Origin: Siphlonurus alternatus
Lineage: Eukaryota; Arthropoda; Insecta; Ephemeroptera; Siphlonuridae
DNA length: 64,000 nucleotides
NCBI GenBank assembly: GCA_949825025.1
Contig: OX463784.1
Coordinates: 7,757,431 to 7,821,430 of the forward strand
Direction of reading: 5' to 3'
The position numbers and the translations under genes are program-made. Positions 35,958-48,077 of this stretch are shown here, piece after piece. Below the pieces are notes generated by a model. The model ran no database searches and was not told where the DNA came from. It was given only the letters and a program-made list of their open reading frames with translations. How positions within the stretch are numbered: position 1 is the first letter of the stretch; each line of letters starts with the position of its first letter.

Positions 35958-38776
35958 TTTGGAGTTAATAATTCAATTATTATTAAAAACTGTAAATTTA
36001 TTGATTTTTATTTGCTATAAATCTCATAATTACTCTATTGTGGGAAACACATTCCATTCCATAAAATAGAAAATGTTTCTTTCTGTAGTCTATGGTAATT
36101 CACTTAATTAAAATGGATGAAAATCAACAGAAATATAATTGTTTAAACTTAAAGGTAAATTTACTATTTTAAATTATACCATCAGCTAAATACACTTTTA
36201 ATAAAGGCTACATCTTAGGTGATATCATAAGAATATAACTCTTATGGTAGTCTGATCTTGAGCTGATATATGTCTCTGTATTTCTCTAATCAGTAAAATG
36301 TTAAATGTATTTTAAAATTATTTATTAATTCGTTAGACTATGTTTCATTTTCCTTTAAGTACATAGAAAATAAAACTAGTAAATATATACATGTAGCTAT
36401 TTTTAACTTATATATAATATGCTTTTTAAGATTAAAATTGATGAAATACATTATGTGTTCATCCAAAAGCAATGTACTGTATTTAAAATTTCCTGAGAAA
36501 AGGCCTAAAAAAATTTCTCTCTCAAAACTTGAATCAAAACCTGATAAGTTTTGCATATTGTATTATACAACTTACACCAAGCTACTTCCACATATTCTGC
36601 GTATTGTAAAGTTATCTTAAAATAATATATTATATACTATTTTTGTCTGTTGAATGGATATAAATAATTTATTGCATAAACAAGATTACGATTTTTTTTT
36701 TTTTTTTTTTTTTTTAAGAGTTTATAAGAGTAATTATTGAAAGTCATTGAAGTTGATCAGGCCTGACAATGCCTGCCAAACAGGCTTCAATAATTTTTTT
36801 TATTTTAAAAGTCGAAGAATATAATAAAAAATAATTTATTTAATAAAATATTTTTTATTAAAATTGAAATAAAATTACTAAAATAAAAACTTTATTTATG
36901 CAATAAACTTTTTGTGGGATGTTAATCATTTTAGCAATTAATGCTCCCTTATATAATTGTAGTTATGATTTTCCATTTTGTCCTTTTTGTAAAGACATAT
37001 TTGGAACAGTATAAGAACATAATTACGTCTCTATAACTATACAATGCATATAACTACGTCTTATGCTTAAACTTGTGTATTGAAATCACGATTGTAACAT
37101 TGATATTATCATATACTCATTGTTTCATTATCATTCATCTAATATTTCATTATTGCATACCAAAGCTTTGTAGTAAAAAAATTATATATTAGATTATATT
37201 TACACTTTTTTCTCCTGTCCTATGTAATTGGTGTTAAATTGTCCAAAAAATATTTTTTACATATTTATTTGTCACATTTTTTCAGTACAAAATGTTAAAA
37301 GATATGTTTTTGTTTTGTCTCATAATTTGAGTGTTGATTTGTAACAACCTCATTGTTTCATTTTTTTTTTTAATTGTCTGTACAGTTGCCATCTGCGAAA
37401 ATTTCCCTCGTCTATGACTATTTCTTAAAAAGGGATTTTTTTTTAGAGAAGTGGCTGTACTTACAATTTTCAAAAGACACGCACAAATACTGACAGATAT
37501 TGCAAACATTTGTCCCTATTTTAATTGAATATAAAATAAATACATTTTGTTTGTCTATACAGGAATTTCATGTTTACATTTTGGGTAGCACGGGGATGCC
37601 CGAAGCCGCCCGAAGAGCTTCGGGATGTAGGCAGAAAACTCAAAAACCCCATGCTGTGCGTGTTAACATAACTCGCAACACCTCTTTTCTCATAACAATT
37701 TTGGTCGCCAAATATTTTTTTTCACTAGCATTGGTTCTTCTTGTCACCATTTATGAAAGAAATTTCTACGAGAAATGATACGAATCGTCAGGAGAAATTA
37801 ATTTCGAGACCAACTTTAACACGTATTTGCTATGCCGCTGACAATGTTTTGCCTACACAATTATGACGTCATATTGTTTTGTGACGTATGGTGAAAGGCC
37901 CGTATAGTTAAGATGATACAGTAATGAATGATGATCCTGAATAAAACAGTTTGTAGAAAATAAAATTTATATTTCTTAAAAACTGTTTTATTGGGAATAA
38001 ATTATTTACAAGAATTCTGTATACTTTTATCATGCCTTTTTTTTACATACACGATTGTTTATTTTTCACAAAGTTCTAGTAAAAAAATAAACTGTTTAGT
38101 ATATTTTTACCTCATTATTAATATTATAAATTAATGAATTATTTTACAAGTTGTTTCTAAAGCTTGGGCCTTAAAATTATTGCTTTAAACTATGACTTAA
38201 TTTCTGGTAAAAAAGAAAAGTGTTGCAAGTAGGCAAAGGTGATTATTTTATTTGCCATATTGTGGTGTGTTAATTTTTTTTTTCAAATTTCTTCACTTCC
38301 AAGACTGATAATGATTAAAAATGAATTTGCAAAGGGTTGTCTTATGTGTCCTTAATGCTTTGCTAATTATACTCCTAGAATTCTGATATGTTTTATAACC
38401 TATAGCACCTTTACTCGTAGTGTATGATAACTTATGTCTATATTCATTATACATATGTCTCTGTTAATGAGTTTATGAAGTTTATTTTACATAAAAAGTT
38501 TCCGTGAGCTAAAAGAACACTTATTTTTTGTAGTATCTGAACGACTTGCTTATAATAGTTGTGTCCTAAAATTGTAAAACTAACAAAATCAAATGTATAC
38601 TGGAAACACATAATTGTAAACGTTTTGCAATGTATATAAATTCATTATCCAAACACCGATATTCGCCTTTTACAATACGCTTCTTAAAAGTTGGTACTGT
38701 ACTTGTTGTAACATAATCCATTTAACATCACAAAATCCCATATAAGATTAAGTGTAAGGAAATAAATATTAATTAA
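35958..38776. other. Non-coding stretch
   Basis: No supportable gene. It contains a T23-type run at about 36691-36717. A GC-richer block at 37580-37660 holds the small hairpin CCCGAAGC/GCTTCGGG, and a TGACGTCA is near 37865. The rest is plain AT-rich sequence. Confidence 0.5.
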
Positions 38777-39205
38777 GGTATAACCTGAGAATTTGTCTGT
38801 CAAGGTCAAGAGGCGTGGCTATACTGGCAACACTGTTTGCATTGGAATGCAAATAATTTTTTAGGAGGGGGTGGTGACATCAGTCCTTGAGAACGTTGCC
38901 ACATTTCTCATCACATATCATACGATCATATGAAAACAATTCAGAAAAATAGTCTAAAAAATTAGGTTTTAGTAAAAAAAAAAGTAAAAGAATCTGTTGT
39001 ATAGTTTTTTTGCAATGCTAATTAACAAATTTAACATTGGAAGGATAAAAAATTCTCATTTAAATAAATTAATTGTAATTAAACCAACGGTTAAAAAATT
39101 CCGAAAAAATTCAGAGCTAATTTGACGATTGTTGTAAGTCCACCAAATTAATTTGAAGAAAATCTGTTATAGTGAATTTTTCGTCCAAATTTCTCAGGTT
39201 AAGCC
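38777..39205 (+). mobile_element. TTAA-flanked element family E, copy 3
   Basis: Starts GGTATAACCTGAGAATTTG and ends CTCAGGTTAAGCC with TTAA outside both. It is highly similar to copy 1 in inverse orientation, including GCACCACCCC-type and TTTAACATTGGAAGGAT segments. Confidence 0.9.
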
Positions 39206-40361
39206 TTAAATATAATGTAATCATTTAAATTTATGGTATTTTGGAAGTAATTAGAGATGTTTTAGAACCACACATGAAAGTGTGTGATAGATTACTTCCA
39301 TGTACAATATTAATTAAGCTTATTCTAGCTTGGACTGTAGTAAAATATATTTAATTTCAATCAAGTCTTTCGTAGGTATGAAGACCAAAAACAAAGTTAA
39401 TTATTTATTACCAAAACTTATCTGCAGAGTAAAAAAATTAATTTATGTACGCTACGCTATCTGCTACGTACTCTAATTAAATAATAGATATTGTCATAAA
39501 ATTAACTATTGTTGCTGAAAAAATTGTGTAGTATCAATAATTTTTGTAGTAAAAGGCTTCTCACATCTTAATTATATGTAAGTGTTACAATAGCTGTGAT
39601 GCTGCTGTAAATGTTTCAGTCCGAGCTAGGTCTAATTAATGTAAATGTATTTTTTCTTCATTTTGTGTGAAATATGTAGAGTATTTTGTTTTGTAATCCT
39701 TGTAGTTGATTCGTCACAACTGTATACTAAAAAATCTAAAAATAAATAAAAAAAAAAAAAGGAAAATTCATTTCTTATTTATTTTCTTAGTATAGCTTTT
39801 AACCTTTTTTTATAGTTATGATAGATTAAGTCAATAGAAATTATTGCAACGATAGATACCATAATTAATTGGTCTTTTCTAAATTAATAATAATGGATCT
39901 TATTTTTTATTCATCCACTCTCGAATCATTGAAGAAAATATGGTGGAAAATTAAATAAATGAAAATTACTCAGGCTATTATTTCAACCTCATTAATATTT
40001 AATTCCAATTGGCAAATAATAATTAAAAGTCACAATTACTTCAAAATAGTGTAACTTTTATGGCTAGCTAGGTTCATATCAGGTCATTTCAAAGGTATAA
40101 AATAATAATTAATAATGAAGTAGATCAATTATAATCACATGTTTTATTAATGCTTTTTATCTTCATATAATAAGAAATCATATTAACAAAAACACTATTG
40201 CAAAGGATATAATATATACTATGTGCACTTATAAAATTTAAAGTACTTTTAAATAAAATTTACATATTTGTTTAAAAATGGAGTCAATGAGGAGAAACAA
40301 TAAAAATATATATTAAAATATATCTCAATGTGCCCCCCTGGTTTTGTTTCTTTGTTTTTAA
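39206..40361. other. Non-coding stretch
   Basis: AT-rich, no exon-like frame. A short inverted pair GGAAGTAAT/ATTACTTCC surrounds 39243-39300. An A-run at about 39750 may be a retroposon tail of unknown origin. Confidence 0.45.
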
Positions 40362-40709
40362 GGGTAAGGTAACGCCACCAATGTTAAAAAAAAATCCCTC
40401 TCACAAAAATTCTGAAAAAAATTTAAAATGTTCTCCTCTACACCCCCTATCAGTAGCTAAAATATCAGGTATACAAATACGATCTAGTTTTTGAGTTATG
40501 AATTTTTAAAGTTGACCAATTTAACATGGGAGTTTCATTTCTCCATGTTAAAGTAGTCAACTTTAAAAATTTATAACTAAAAAACTAGATCGTATTTGTA
40601 TACCTGATATTTTAGGTACTGATAGGGGGTATAGAGGAGAACATTTTAAATTTTTTTCAGAATTTTTGTGAGAGGGATTTTTTTTAACATTGGTGGCGTT
40701 ATCTTACCC
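40362..40709. mobile_element. TTAA-flanked foldback family D, copy 1
   Basis: An almost perfect 348-bp hairpin: GGGTAAGGTAACGCCACCAA and CAGTAGCTAAAATATCAGG face their complements, with only about 25 bp of loop. TTAA flanks both ends. Four other copies: 51786, 57877, 59082, 60481. Confidence 0.96.
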
Positions 40710-41503
40710 TTAAATAAACATTAATACCAGGTGATCCCCCTCCTTCATTTGAGTATCCAAATATGTTCATATTATTTTAATTACTCCTAGTATTTAATTG
40801 TGTATAAAATATATAATTATGTATATATTTTTATAACAGTGTATTTCAATTAAAAGCCTGGTAATCTAGTCTCAATAATTTTTACATTCTCTAAAACACA
40901 AAACTTAAATATTCAAATACAAAATTTAAGCTACACCCAAGAGGTTTCAATACTGCGCAGCGCAGTGATTGGTCCGCAGCTTTTCGTGACATTTTTCCGC
41001 TGCAGAAGTTTGTGGTGTCTCCTATCTTTTAACATGGCACAGAAATACATTGTTACGGCGGTTTTATTCAATCAAAAGCTCTTGGGCACAGTTTTATAAT
41101 TAAAACTTAAAAAGCTGATGCATCTTTCTCACAGGAAACATTTCAAAATTTAAAATTAATTCTCACTGAGACAAGACACAAACGTTAGGTGAAGGGAGGG
41201 GGGACTGAGACGCAATGCTGCCACATTTACACTTACTGTCATATGGTGCCCACTTGTAACCATTGCTGTACCAAAATTAACTTTTAAAAGCCAAATTTCT
41301 ATTTAGTCATATACACAAACAATACACACATTAGTTACATTAGATTACAAATATTATTTCATATTTTTAAATTTATTTATAAGTATAAATATTTTTTTTC
41401 TTCATAAAACATTTAATTAAATAAAAATTAATAAATTAAGATAACAATGGTAAAACAGACACAGCCTTGAGATGTCTTTGGGTAACAGTAACGAAGACAA
41501 TCC
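40710..41503. other. RFT1 downstream region
   Basis: Non-coding. An AATAAA on the minus strand at 41372-41377 lies about 130 bases after the RFT1 stop and is a likely poly(A) signal. Confidence 0.45.
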
Positions 41504-43114
41504 TTAATCCTCATGAGTATTGCTCTTGACCTGACCAAACCCAAGCTTTTGCTTGATCAAATCTGAGAGAACCTTCTCTTCTAAGTAGAATGTAATTAAA
41601 GTGCCTAAGAAGCAAATGGCTCCCACCATAACGTGAGCTACCTTGTGGGATTCATAAAGAAGCGTTTCTGAGGTAGCAGTTATTATAAAAGAGATGAATA
41701 ATGTGATAGAGATCCACGGTCCAGGTATTAGTCCACGGAGAGGCTGCCATTCACTACCTTTGTACTGTCTGTTCATGAACCACAAGCTGTAACATATCCG
41801 AGTGGCCATATTGCAACAATTAGCCAAAATGAAGCCAAGACCTCCCAGTAGTCGAGTGAAACCCCATGAAACGACTAAAAATGCTACAGAAAGAACTACC
41901 ATGGCACAGTTGTACCAATCAAGCTGCTGCTTATCCATGGCTGCTTGTCCAAAACCTTCAGTAATACCATTGACAGCAAGGAAAAGTATGGCAGCACTAT
42001 GGGCTCTTAAAAGTGTGGGACCAGGGGGTTCAACTAGAGATTCTCCACCATAAAGAAACAGTAGAAGCTGAGAATATGACATACCAAATACAAGGATAGT
42101 CAAACCAAAAATTACAACGCATCGTAATGCAAAGTACAGAAGTTTAGAGGCTTCTGTCATTTGCTTTTTATCAAGTTTGCTAACATGTTCTCCTCTTCTA
42201 AAGTGCTGTGCAAAGTAGAAATAAAAATTTTCCTCAATAGGTTGAAGTAGAAGGCGGGCAGGTAGAGTTCCTAGAGAATTGACAGTGTCATAAACACCTT
42301 GCTGGGTGAGTGAGAGGACTCCACAAATGGTCATGACATAACGTTCACCTTCTGTCAGTAACTGTTTCACTGACATTGTTTTAAAAAGGCTCCAAGTTAA
42401 CCATGCTAAAGGTTTATGCAGCCACTCTTTTTGGTTAAATGAAGGAAAAAAGTCTCTTAGACAGTGGAATGGGAAATTTTTGTTGTAGTTCTGAGGCTTG
42501 CGGAAGTATATGTAAAAGTAAACGTAGTAACCAATAACAAAGGCAAGCGTAGCAGTTAGTTGGGCTGCAGAAAAAGCATGTACAGAGTGCTGGGGGCTGT
42601 ATAAGACTAGTGATAGAAATGTCACTGTTCTTACTGCAAGGTGAATCAGATTGAGTACAACCTTAAGTTTATTGAAAAGGAATGCATTTCCGACAAGCAA
42701 TGGTGCCTCACAGAACATCTCGATGACACAGCTAACAGATATAACACAAACACCTACTGTGTACTGGCTTTGTAGGTGTAATGGAGGAGACTCTAGAAGC
42801 CACAGCCATACCAATCCAAACACTGATGAGAAAACCATTGAAAGAGGAACAGTTAACCAGATTAAATTGATGACTAGAGGCCAATTATGTTCTTTTACTT
42901 TATCTAAGCATGCTTTACGAAATGCTTCTCTACTAATAAAAATAATAGTAGATTCTAAAAGTAAAAGTCTAACATTCATTAAACCTAAGGCATCTCGGTC
43001 AATGTAACGTAAAACATATGCATTGCTTAAGAATGTCACAGTTCTTATCACAACTTGTAATATTATACCAAATGAAATATTTTGTAAACTACTTGCCAAA
43101 ATACTTTTCTCCAT
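41504..43114 (-). CDS. RFT1: RFT1, Man5GlcNAc2-PP-dolichol translocation protein
   Basis: RFT1 is an ER membrane protein needed for lipid-linked oligosaccharide assembly in N-glycosylation, classically as the proposed Man5GlcNAc2-PP-dolichol flippase. The frame is 536 aa, matching the usual 540 or so, and is complete from MEKSILASSLQNISFG to a C-terminal EVKSNTHED-like polar tail. It has roughly a dozen hydrophobic segments. Family landmarks include FLSNAYVLRYIDRDALGLMN (about 28-47), FISREAFRKACL (about 59-70), GERYVMTICGVLSLTQQGVY (about 256-275) and QPIEENFYFYFAQ (about 290-302). No intron interrupts 1.6 kb of coding sequence, unlike its multi-exon neighbours. There is no frame damage. It may be a genuine single-exon gene or an intact retrocopy; no clear A-tail or flanking duplication was seen. 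Confidence 0.96.
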   Translation of the reverse strand: MEKSILASSLQNISFGIILQVVIRTVTFLSNAYVLRYIDRDALGLMNVRLLLLESTIIFISREAFRKACLDKVKEHNWPLVINLIWLTVPLSMVFSSVFGLVWLWLLESPPLHLQSQYTVGVCVISVSCVIEMFCEAPLLVGNAFLFNKLKVVLNLIHLAVRTVTFLSLVLYSPQHSVHAFSAAQLTATLAFVIGYYVYFYIYFRKPQNYNKNFPFHCLRDFFPSFNQKEWLHKPLAWLTWSLFKTMSVKQLLTEGERYVMTICGVLSLTQQGVYDTVNSLGTLPARLLLQPIEENFYFYFAQHFRRGEHVSKLDKKQMTEASKLLYFALRCVVIFGLTILVFGMSYSQLLLFLYGGESLVEPPGPTLLRAHSAAILFLAVNGITEGFGQAAMDKQQLDWYNCAMVVLSVAFLVVSWGFTRLLGGLGFILANCCNMATRICYSLWFMNRQYKGSEWQPLRGLIPGPWISITLFISFIITATSETLLYESHKVAHVMVGAICFLGTLITFYLEEKVLSDLIKQKLGFGQVKSNTHED

Positions 43115-43289
43115 TTTAAAAAATTAAATCAAGCTGAAGTATTGTTGAATTAATTTAATATTAAATGATTTGATTTATAAATTTTAAATTTCAGTTCTTA
43201 TCAACAAGAATGTGTAAAAACTGTGATAATTAATCACTTTCTTCAAATTACAGCAAGGAAGAGAGTGAATACATCGCTCTATTCTGTGG

Positions 43290-43970
43290 TCTGCCAATGC
43301 ATTTTATCTTGTTTGCTCAAAGAAATAGAAGGCAGAGGACTTGTAATCGGGCTCACAGAAATTTCCATTTCAATGGTGTCATCAGGAATGGTTTTTAATT
43401 TAATTATCAAATAAATTAATTATTAGTGAGCTCTATACACTCTCAAAATTGTTACAGTATTAAAGATAATAAAATTATTATTTTCAATATTATTAGACAA
43501 ATTTTTCAAACCTTGAGAAACATTGTTTACATTGATCTCAATGTTATGAGGTAAGAGATTTTCGTTAGTCTTGAAGACTTGATGCTCGGAGGTGGTGACT
43601 TTTGGTATATTGTTCAAGAAGCTCGATCAATGATGAGAGAACTTAGCTTGAGGTCTTGGCCTGGACGCTGCTGTGACGATTGACTGGCATCTGAAGATTT
43701 TAAGACAGCAATCTCAGTCTTTATCTGTAGATCATAAATTGTATTAGTAAATTCAAAGTAGCTAGAATACAGCATTGAAGGACAATAAAGAAATAAATAT
43801 ATAATTGTGATCACAGTTTAGTATTTCTCGTAAGATAAGAGATAAGATAAAGATTAGTTTATACTGCGGCAGTTGTGGTTACACCACTATGGCTCACAGT
43901 TTGTGTCTTGCTTGAGGTCACCATATGCAGCTCCCTGAACTTCTCAATCCCGTGGGGACATAATATATTC
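43290..43970 (-). other. Uncertain exon-like segments upstream of RFT1
   Basis: Minus-strand frames here look protein-like but do not join cleanly. One candidate pair is 43963-43865 (CPHGIEKFRELHMVTSSKTQ), with weak donor GTATAA, to 43732-43617 (IKTEIAVLKSSDASQSSQQR, ending LIIDRAS and stop) with acceptor CTACAG; phases agree. Another frame near 43405-43290 reads KTIPDDTIEMEISVSPITSP and ends QTTE. I do not recognise a family. They could be the end of a small gene or decayed coding sequence. Confidence 0.2.
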
Positions 43971-44499
43971 AAAGTTTATATTGATTTATCAAAGTAATTT
44001 GACAATTTTTGAAAAGAAATAAGAGACTTTTCTGACAAGTACATATGTAAATATGTCATGCATACAGTATCATACAATAAATATATATAATTATTATATA
44101 TTGCATACTATTTTGAAATTTATATTTTAGAAATTATATATCATAATTAATAAAAAGAATACAGTACTGTACATACGTACTGTGTATGCATATGCTGATC
44201 TCTAGCTACAATATAATAATATTTTGCTATGTTATTATAGGTCATGGTCATGAAGTGTGTATGCATATATACATACTGATGTACAGTGTGCATACTACAG
44301 CAAGATATAATAATGTACTGTATGCATATGCATACAGTACACCATATTACATTCTTCCTACAAATCACATTTAACAAATTAAAAATAATTATGTCTCATT
44401 TGCTCATATAAATGCTTTTAAAACAAATAATTAATACCTTAAAATGACGACGAAATACACCAGTAAATTACTCGAAAATTTCGAAATGACTATTTTTAC

Positions 44500-44640
44500 A
44501 CGCTTGCCACAGCGCCACAGCTTGCCACGCCTCCATCTCCAGCTGATCAATGTTGTGACGTCAAGTGACGTCACTTTATTTCAGCCAATGGTATCTCGTT
44601 TTGCTCGGTACCACGTGACTGCTGCGCACCAAAAATTTAA
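44500..44640. promoter_or_regulatory. Promoter-like motif cluster
   Basis: Within about 90 bp: TGACGTCAAGTGACGTCA (two full CRE/ATF sites), AGCCAATGG (CCAAT box) and CCACGTGAC (E box). The patch is GC-richer than the surroundings. It could drive the uncertain minus-strand exons at 43.3-44 kb or RFT1 through a non-coding first exon. Direction is not decidable. Confidence 0.35.
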
Positions 44641-44870
44641 AATAACACTCGATCGAATCTCGATTAATTAATTAAATTTCTTCAATCTTAATTCATACAA
44701 GAAACTTTATTATTTATTTTACAAGAAGATAGCCTATATATACATTATGCATTCTATATTAGCAAGAGCTAAAATAAATTAACTATTCTATATTCTAAAC
44801 CAGAATTCAATCGATCAACGATAATATCAGCGGGAGTTGATTTTGATGGCATCATCCATCAATTGCCGAC

Positions 44871-44960
44871 CATCCTGACTGAGGTTTCCATGGTTTCCTC
44901 AGTCACAACCAGGCGAATGCTGGGATAGATTGCTTAGACCATGACTGCCCCGTTTTTGAA
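44871..44960 (+). mobile_element. SINE central-domain fragment
   Basis: CCTGACTGAGGTTTCCATGG and CAGTCACAACCAGGCGAATG align with the central domain of the SINEs at 15991 and 30960. No recognisable head or A-tail in place. Confidence 0.6.
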
Positions 44961-45047
44961 GGGACCCAAAAAAGTAGGGTCTACGAAGAGCGAAGACGGG
45001 AGGTTAAATTCAGTCACTTAATTAATTGTGGCCATGGCAGTACCTAG

Positions 45048-45147
45048 CTTTTTTTTTGCTTCAACTGAATCATGAACCCTAGTATAGAATACTGCCAGTA
45101 CCCTATACTAGGGTTCATTTGAAGCAAAAAAAAAAAAAAAAAAAAAA
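45048..45147. repeat. Inverted repeat with T/A runs at its ends
   Basis: TTTTTTTTGCTTCAA, then ATGAACCCTAGTATAG, faces CTATACTAGGGTTCAT, then TTGAAGCAAAAA. The loop is about 20 bp. An A-run of about 24 follows. Confidence 0.85.
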
Positions 45148-45402
45148 ATGAGACCAGGAAATATACTAAAATAAAATTAAAAAAAAAAAAAAAAATGCAC
45201 TCGCGTGCAGCTAGCTCCTGCTGAAATTTATAATACCTCTAAGAAGTTCGATCTTGAGATTGTTGGCTTTTTTTTGCATGCATATATATAAGTAATGCAT
45301 ATCCGCTAGTTGTATATTATATAATATTACAAGGTGGAAATCATGGGATTCTGGTTTTGAAATTGCGTGTCCAAATAAATGAATTAAAAATTAAATATAT
45401 AT

Positions 45403-46399
45403 CAGAGTGTCTTCTGCGCGCAATGTTTCTAACAAAACATTGTTCAATGTCTGTCGCGTGGTGTAATTTTCGATTGTTGAACGCGAGAAAGGAAAAAAGT
45501 AAACAAACTCCGCTGTTTACAATTTTTTGCCGGTAGCGGCGCCACCAGCGAGCGGTAATTAATCAAGGGAAGCATTATAAATAACATGAAAAACTAATAG
45601 AAATAATTAAAAAATTGAGGACATGTTCTCAAAAATCAAGTGAAATGGAAAGAAACATGCGCGGAAATTTTATAGAAAAAATTAAGAATTTTTAACGGTT
45701 TTTTATCATTGAAACGGTCGAAGAACTGTGGAGCGATAACCATGGTGTAGGTAATGTATATATCATTTCTGCGTTTCCAAGGGCTTGTAAGCTCTAAAAT
45801 CTTTTAGCTAGCAGTTCTGACAGGACTTCGCTGCTCTGACCAGCCGCACCAGTGTCCATTTGTTGATTTATTTAAAAATAAAAAGCAATATAATAGGGTT
45901 TTAAAATTTTACCTTTGAATTTCTATACATACTGAAGATATAGCAGTAATTCGATAAACTTCAAGTTTCTATGCTGTTAGACCTTAATACTGGAGTGACT
46001 GGAGTCCCGTCCAACATCTATGATTGCACAGAATCACATAAAAGGCAATGAAACGCCAACCTCAGTCTGCGTCGTCTCTTCTATGTGCTTAAAATAAGAT
46101 AAAGTACCGTAATATTTGCTAATAATTAATTTTTACCTTACCTGGATCAATGTAGTACAAAATTATTACATTTTTTTATACTTTGGTGTGGTATTTTAGA
46201 AGTTATCGTTACATTTAGGCGTCAACTCGCGAATTTCCTATGTTAAACAATGGCGCATAGTCAACAAAAACCGCTCGCTAGTGGCGCCTCTGGTCACTCT
46301 GGCGGGCGCAAAATGGAACTAAAGCGTCACGCAATAATCGGGCCACGCGACAGACATTGAACAATGTTTTGTTAGAAACATTGCGCGCAGAAGACTCTG
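45403..46399. mobile_element. Non-autonomous hAT-like element, about 1 kb
   Basis: The termini start CAGAGTGTCTTCTGCGCGCA and continue inverted for about 65 bp through AACAAAACATTGTTCAATG and CTGTCGCGTGG. A second inverted block inside pairs CGGCGCCACCAGCGAGCGG with CCGCTCGCTAGTGGCGCC. The 8-bp flanks are both ATATATAT, consistent with hAT, though low complexity weakens that. No transposase frame. Confidence 0.82.
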
Positions 46400-46905
46400 A
46401 TATATATAATCATAAAATTTGCAATTTCATTAATAATAATAATAATTTTATGATGGCTTAATATTGTTACATTTTAATACACCATCCATATCAAATGTAT
46501 ATCTTTTAAGATTCAGAAATATATTATAACACACAAAATTTAAGCACAGAGAACTTGGAAAAGTAGTTTTTATTCATGAAATTAAAACATTGAGAAGCCT
46601 AAGTTTATATAATTTTGAATTAACAAAAAACAAAACAAAAAAAAAAACAAACAAACAGACATAATACATTTACAATCCCCAAAAATAGGCCAAGATTTTT
46701 TTTCAATGCCTCTTTTTATTTTATTCATCTTCTTCTATGAGCAGGCATGACTTTTTATTATAATTGTCATATATATTATATATACAATGATTAAAAAGTT
46801 AATTATATATATGCTCTCGATCATGCAACGTAGTGAACATAAAATGATGATGCACCTTGGACATTCTACCTAGGTTATCAATAATACAATGATTCAAGTA
46901 GAAAT

Positions 46906-47271
46906 GGAGTATTGACCTCGAAATTTTTTATTGCAGAAATGGATAGAGGGTGTAAAAATAATAAAATATGCTACGCTGAATTTTTTCAGATTTTTCTGAG
47001 ACCGGGAAGTATTTTAAAAAAAAATATTGAAAGTCCGTTTTATGACGTCACGGACGTTAATGTCCTATCCTTTTCTTAAGGAGAGGCGCCTCGTGACGTC
47101 ATCAAAATGGACTTTCAATAATTTTTTAAAAATACTTTCCGGTCTCAGAAAAATCTGAAAAAAATCATAGTAGCATATTTTTGCACTCTCTATCCATTTC
47201 TGTAATAAAAAATTTTAATTTTAATAGCGAAAGCTAAATAAAGATTATTTCAATTTCAAGGTTGGTACTCC
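46906..47271. mobile_element. AT-target foldback MITE, family A copy 4
   Basis: Starts GGAGTATTGACCTCGAAA and ends GGTTGGTACTCC with AT outside both. The loop has ATGACGTCACGGACG facing CGTGACGTCATC. About 45 bp of extra sequence (GCGAAAGCTAAATAAAG) splits the right terminus. Confidence 0.92.
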
Positions 47272-48077
47272 ATTATAAAAAAATTAGAAATTATAAAAAC
47301 ATGTGGCGATTCTGAGAGGCTGGCTACTTTAAGGAAGCATGAAACTTTCAATAACAAATGTAGATATTTTCCTTCACTTTATATTATAAATTTTCAAGTG
47401 TGCTAATTATTTACCCGTTATTGTTGAAATATTGGAATTTATAACTCTGTGATGTCTTGATGTCGTCAACTAGCCAGCAGACAAAGATTGACTCGGTAAC
47501 GTCATTGTGACCAATATCTATCTCAATAAAAGCACGGGTAAATAATTAGCACAAGCAAAAATTGATAACATCATGAGATACAAAATAATGTTATGTACGT
47601 TTTTTGTTGAAAGTAGCTTTAAGTTGGGGGAAGAAGCTTACTGCTGGAAGTGAATGGTATCTAGTCTACAAAAAAATTAAGTGAATCAATTTTCAGATGA
47701 TTTATAAGAAATTCCATCTAGTCTACAAAAAATAAAAAAATAAAACAAAACATTTTTCAGATAATTTATAATAAAAGAAATTCCAACTTTACAAAAGAAT
47801 AATATTAATTTTCATTATAACGTCAGAATTCTTTCAGTTCCATAGCTACATCTCTGGGAGATTTCTTTACCTCAGAATATATATTAAATAAAACAAAAGT
47901 CATGTTATGTATGTTTAAAACAAAAGTACAAATACAATTTTTATATAAATTTTGACTTCTGATTAATTAATATTATTTGTTACAATATTGGACAATGTTT
48001 TTTCATGCACTTTTCTGGTGATTTGAGGTAACAACTTATTGACGTGACGCTATGGACGTAGATGTAGGTGCTGCACC
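47272..48077. other. RFC3 downstream region
   Basis: Non-coding. GTGCTAATTATTTACCCG (47400) faces CGGGTAAATAATTAGCAC (47536), the arms of a foldback at about 47399-47553 that is probably another MITE. Confidence 0.5.
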
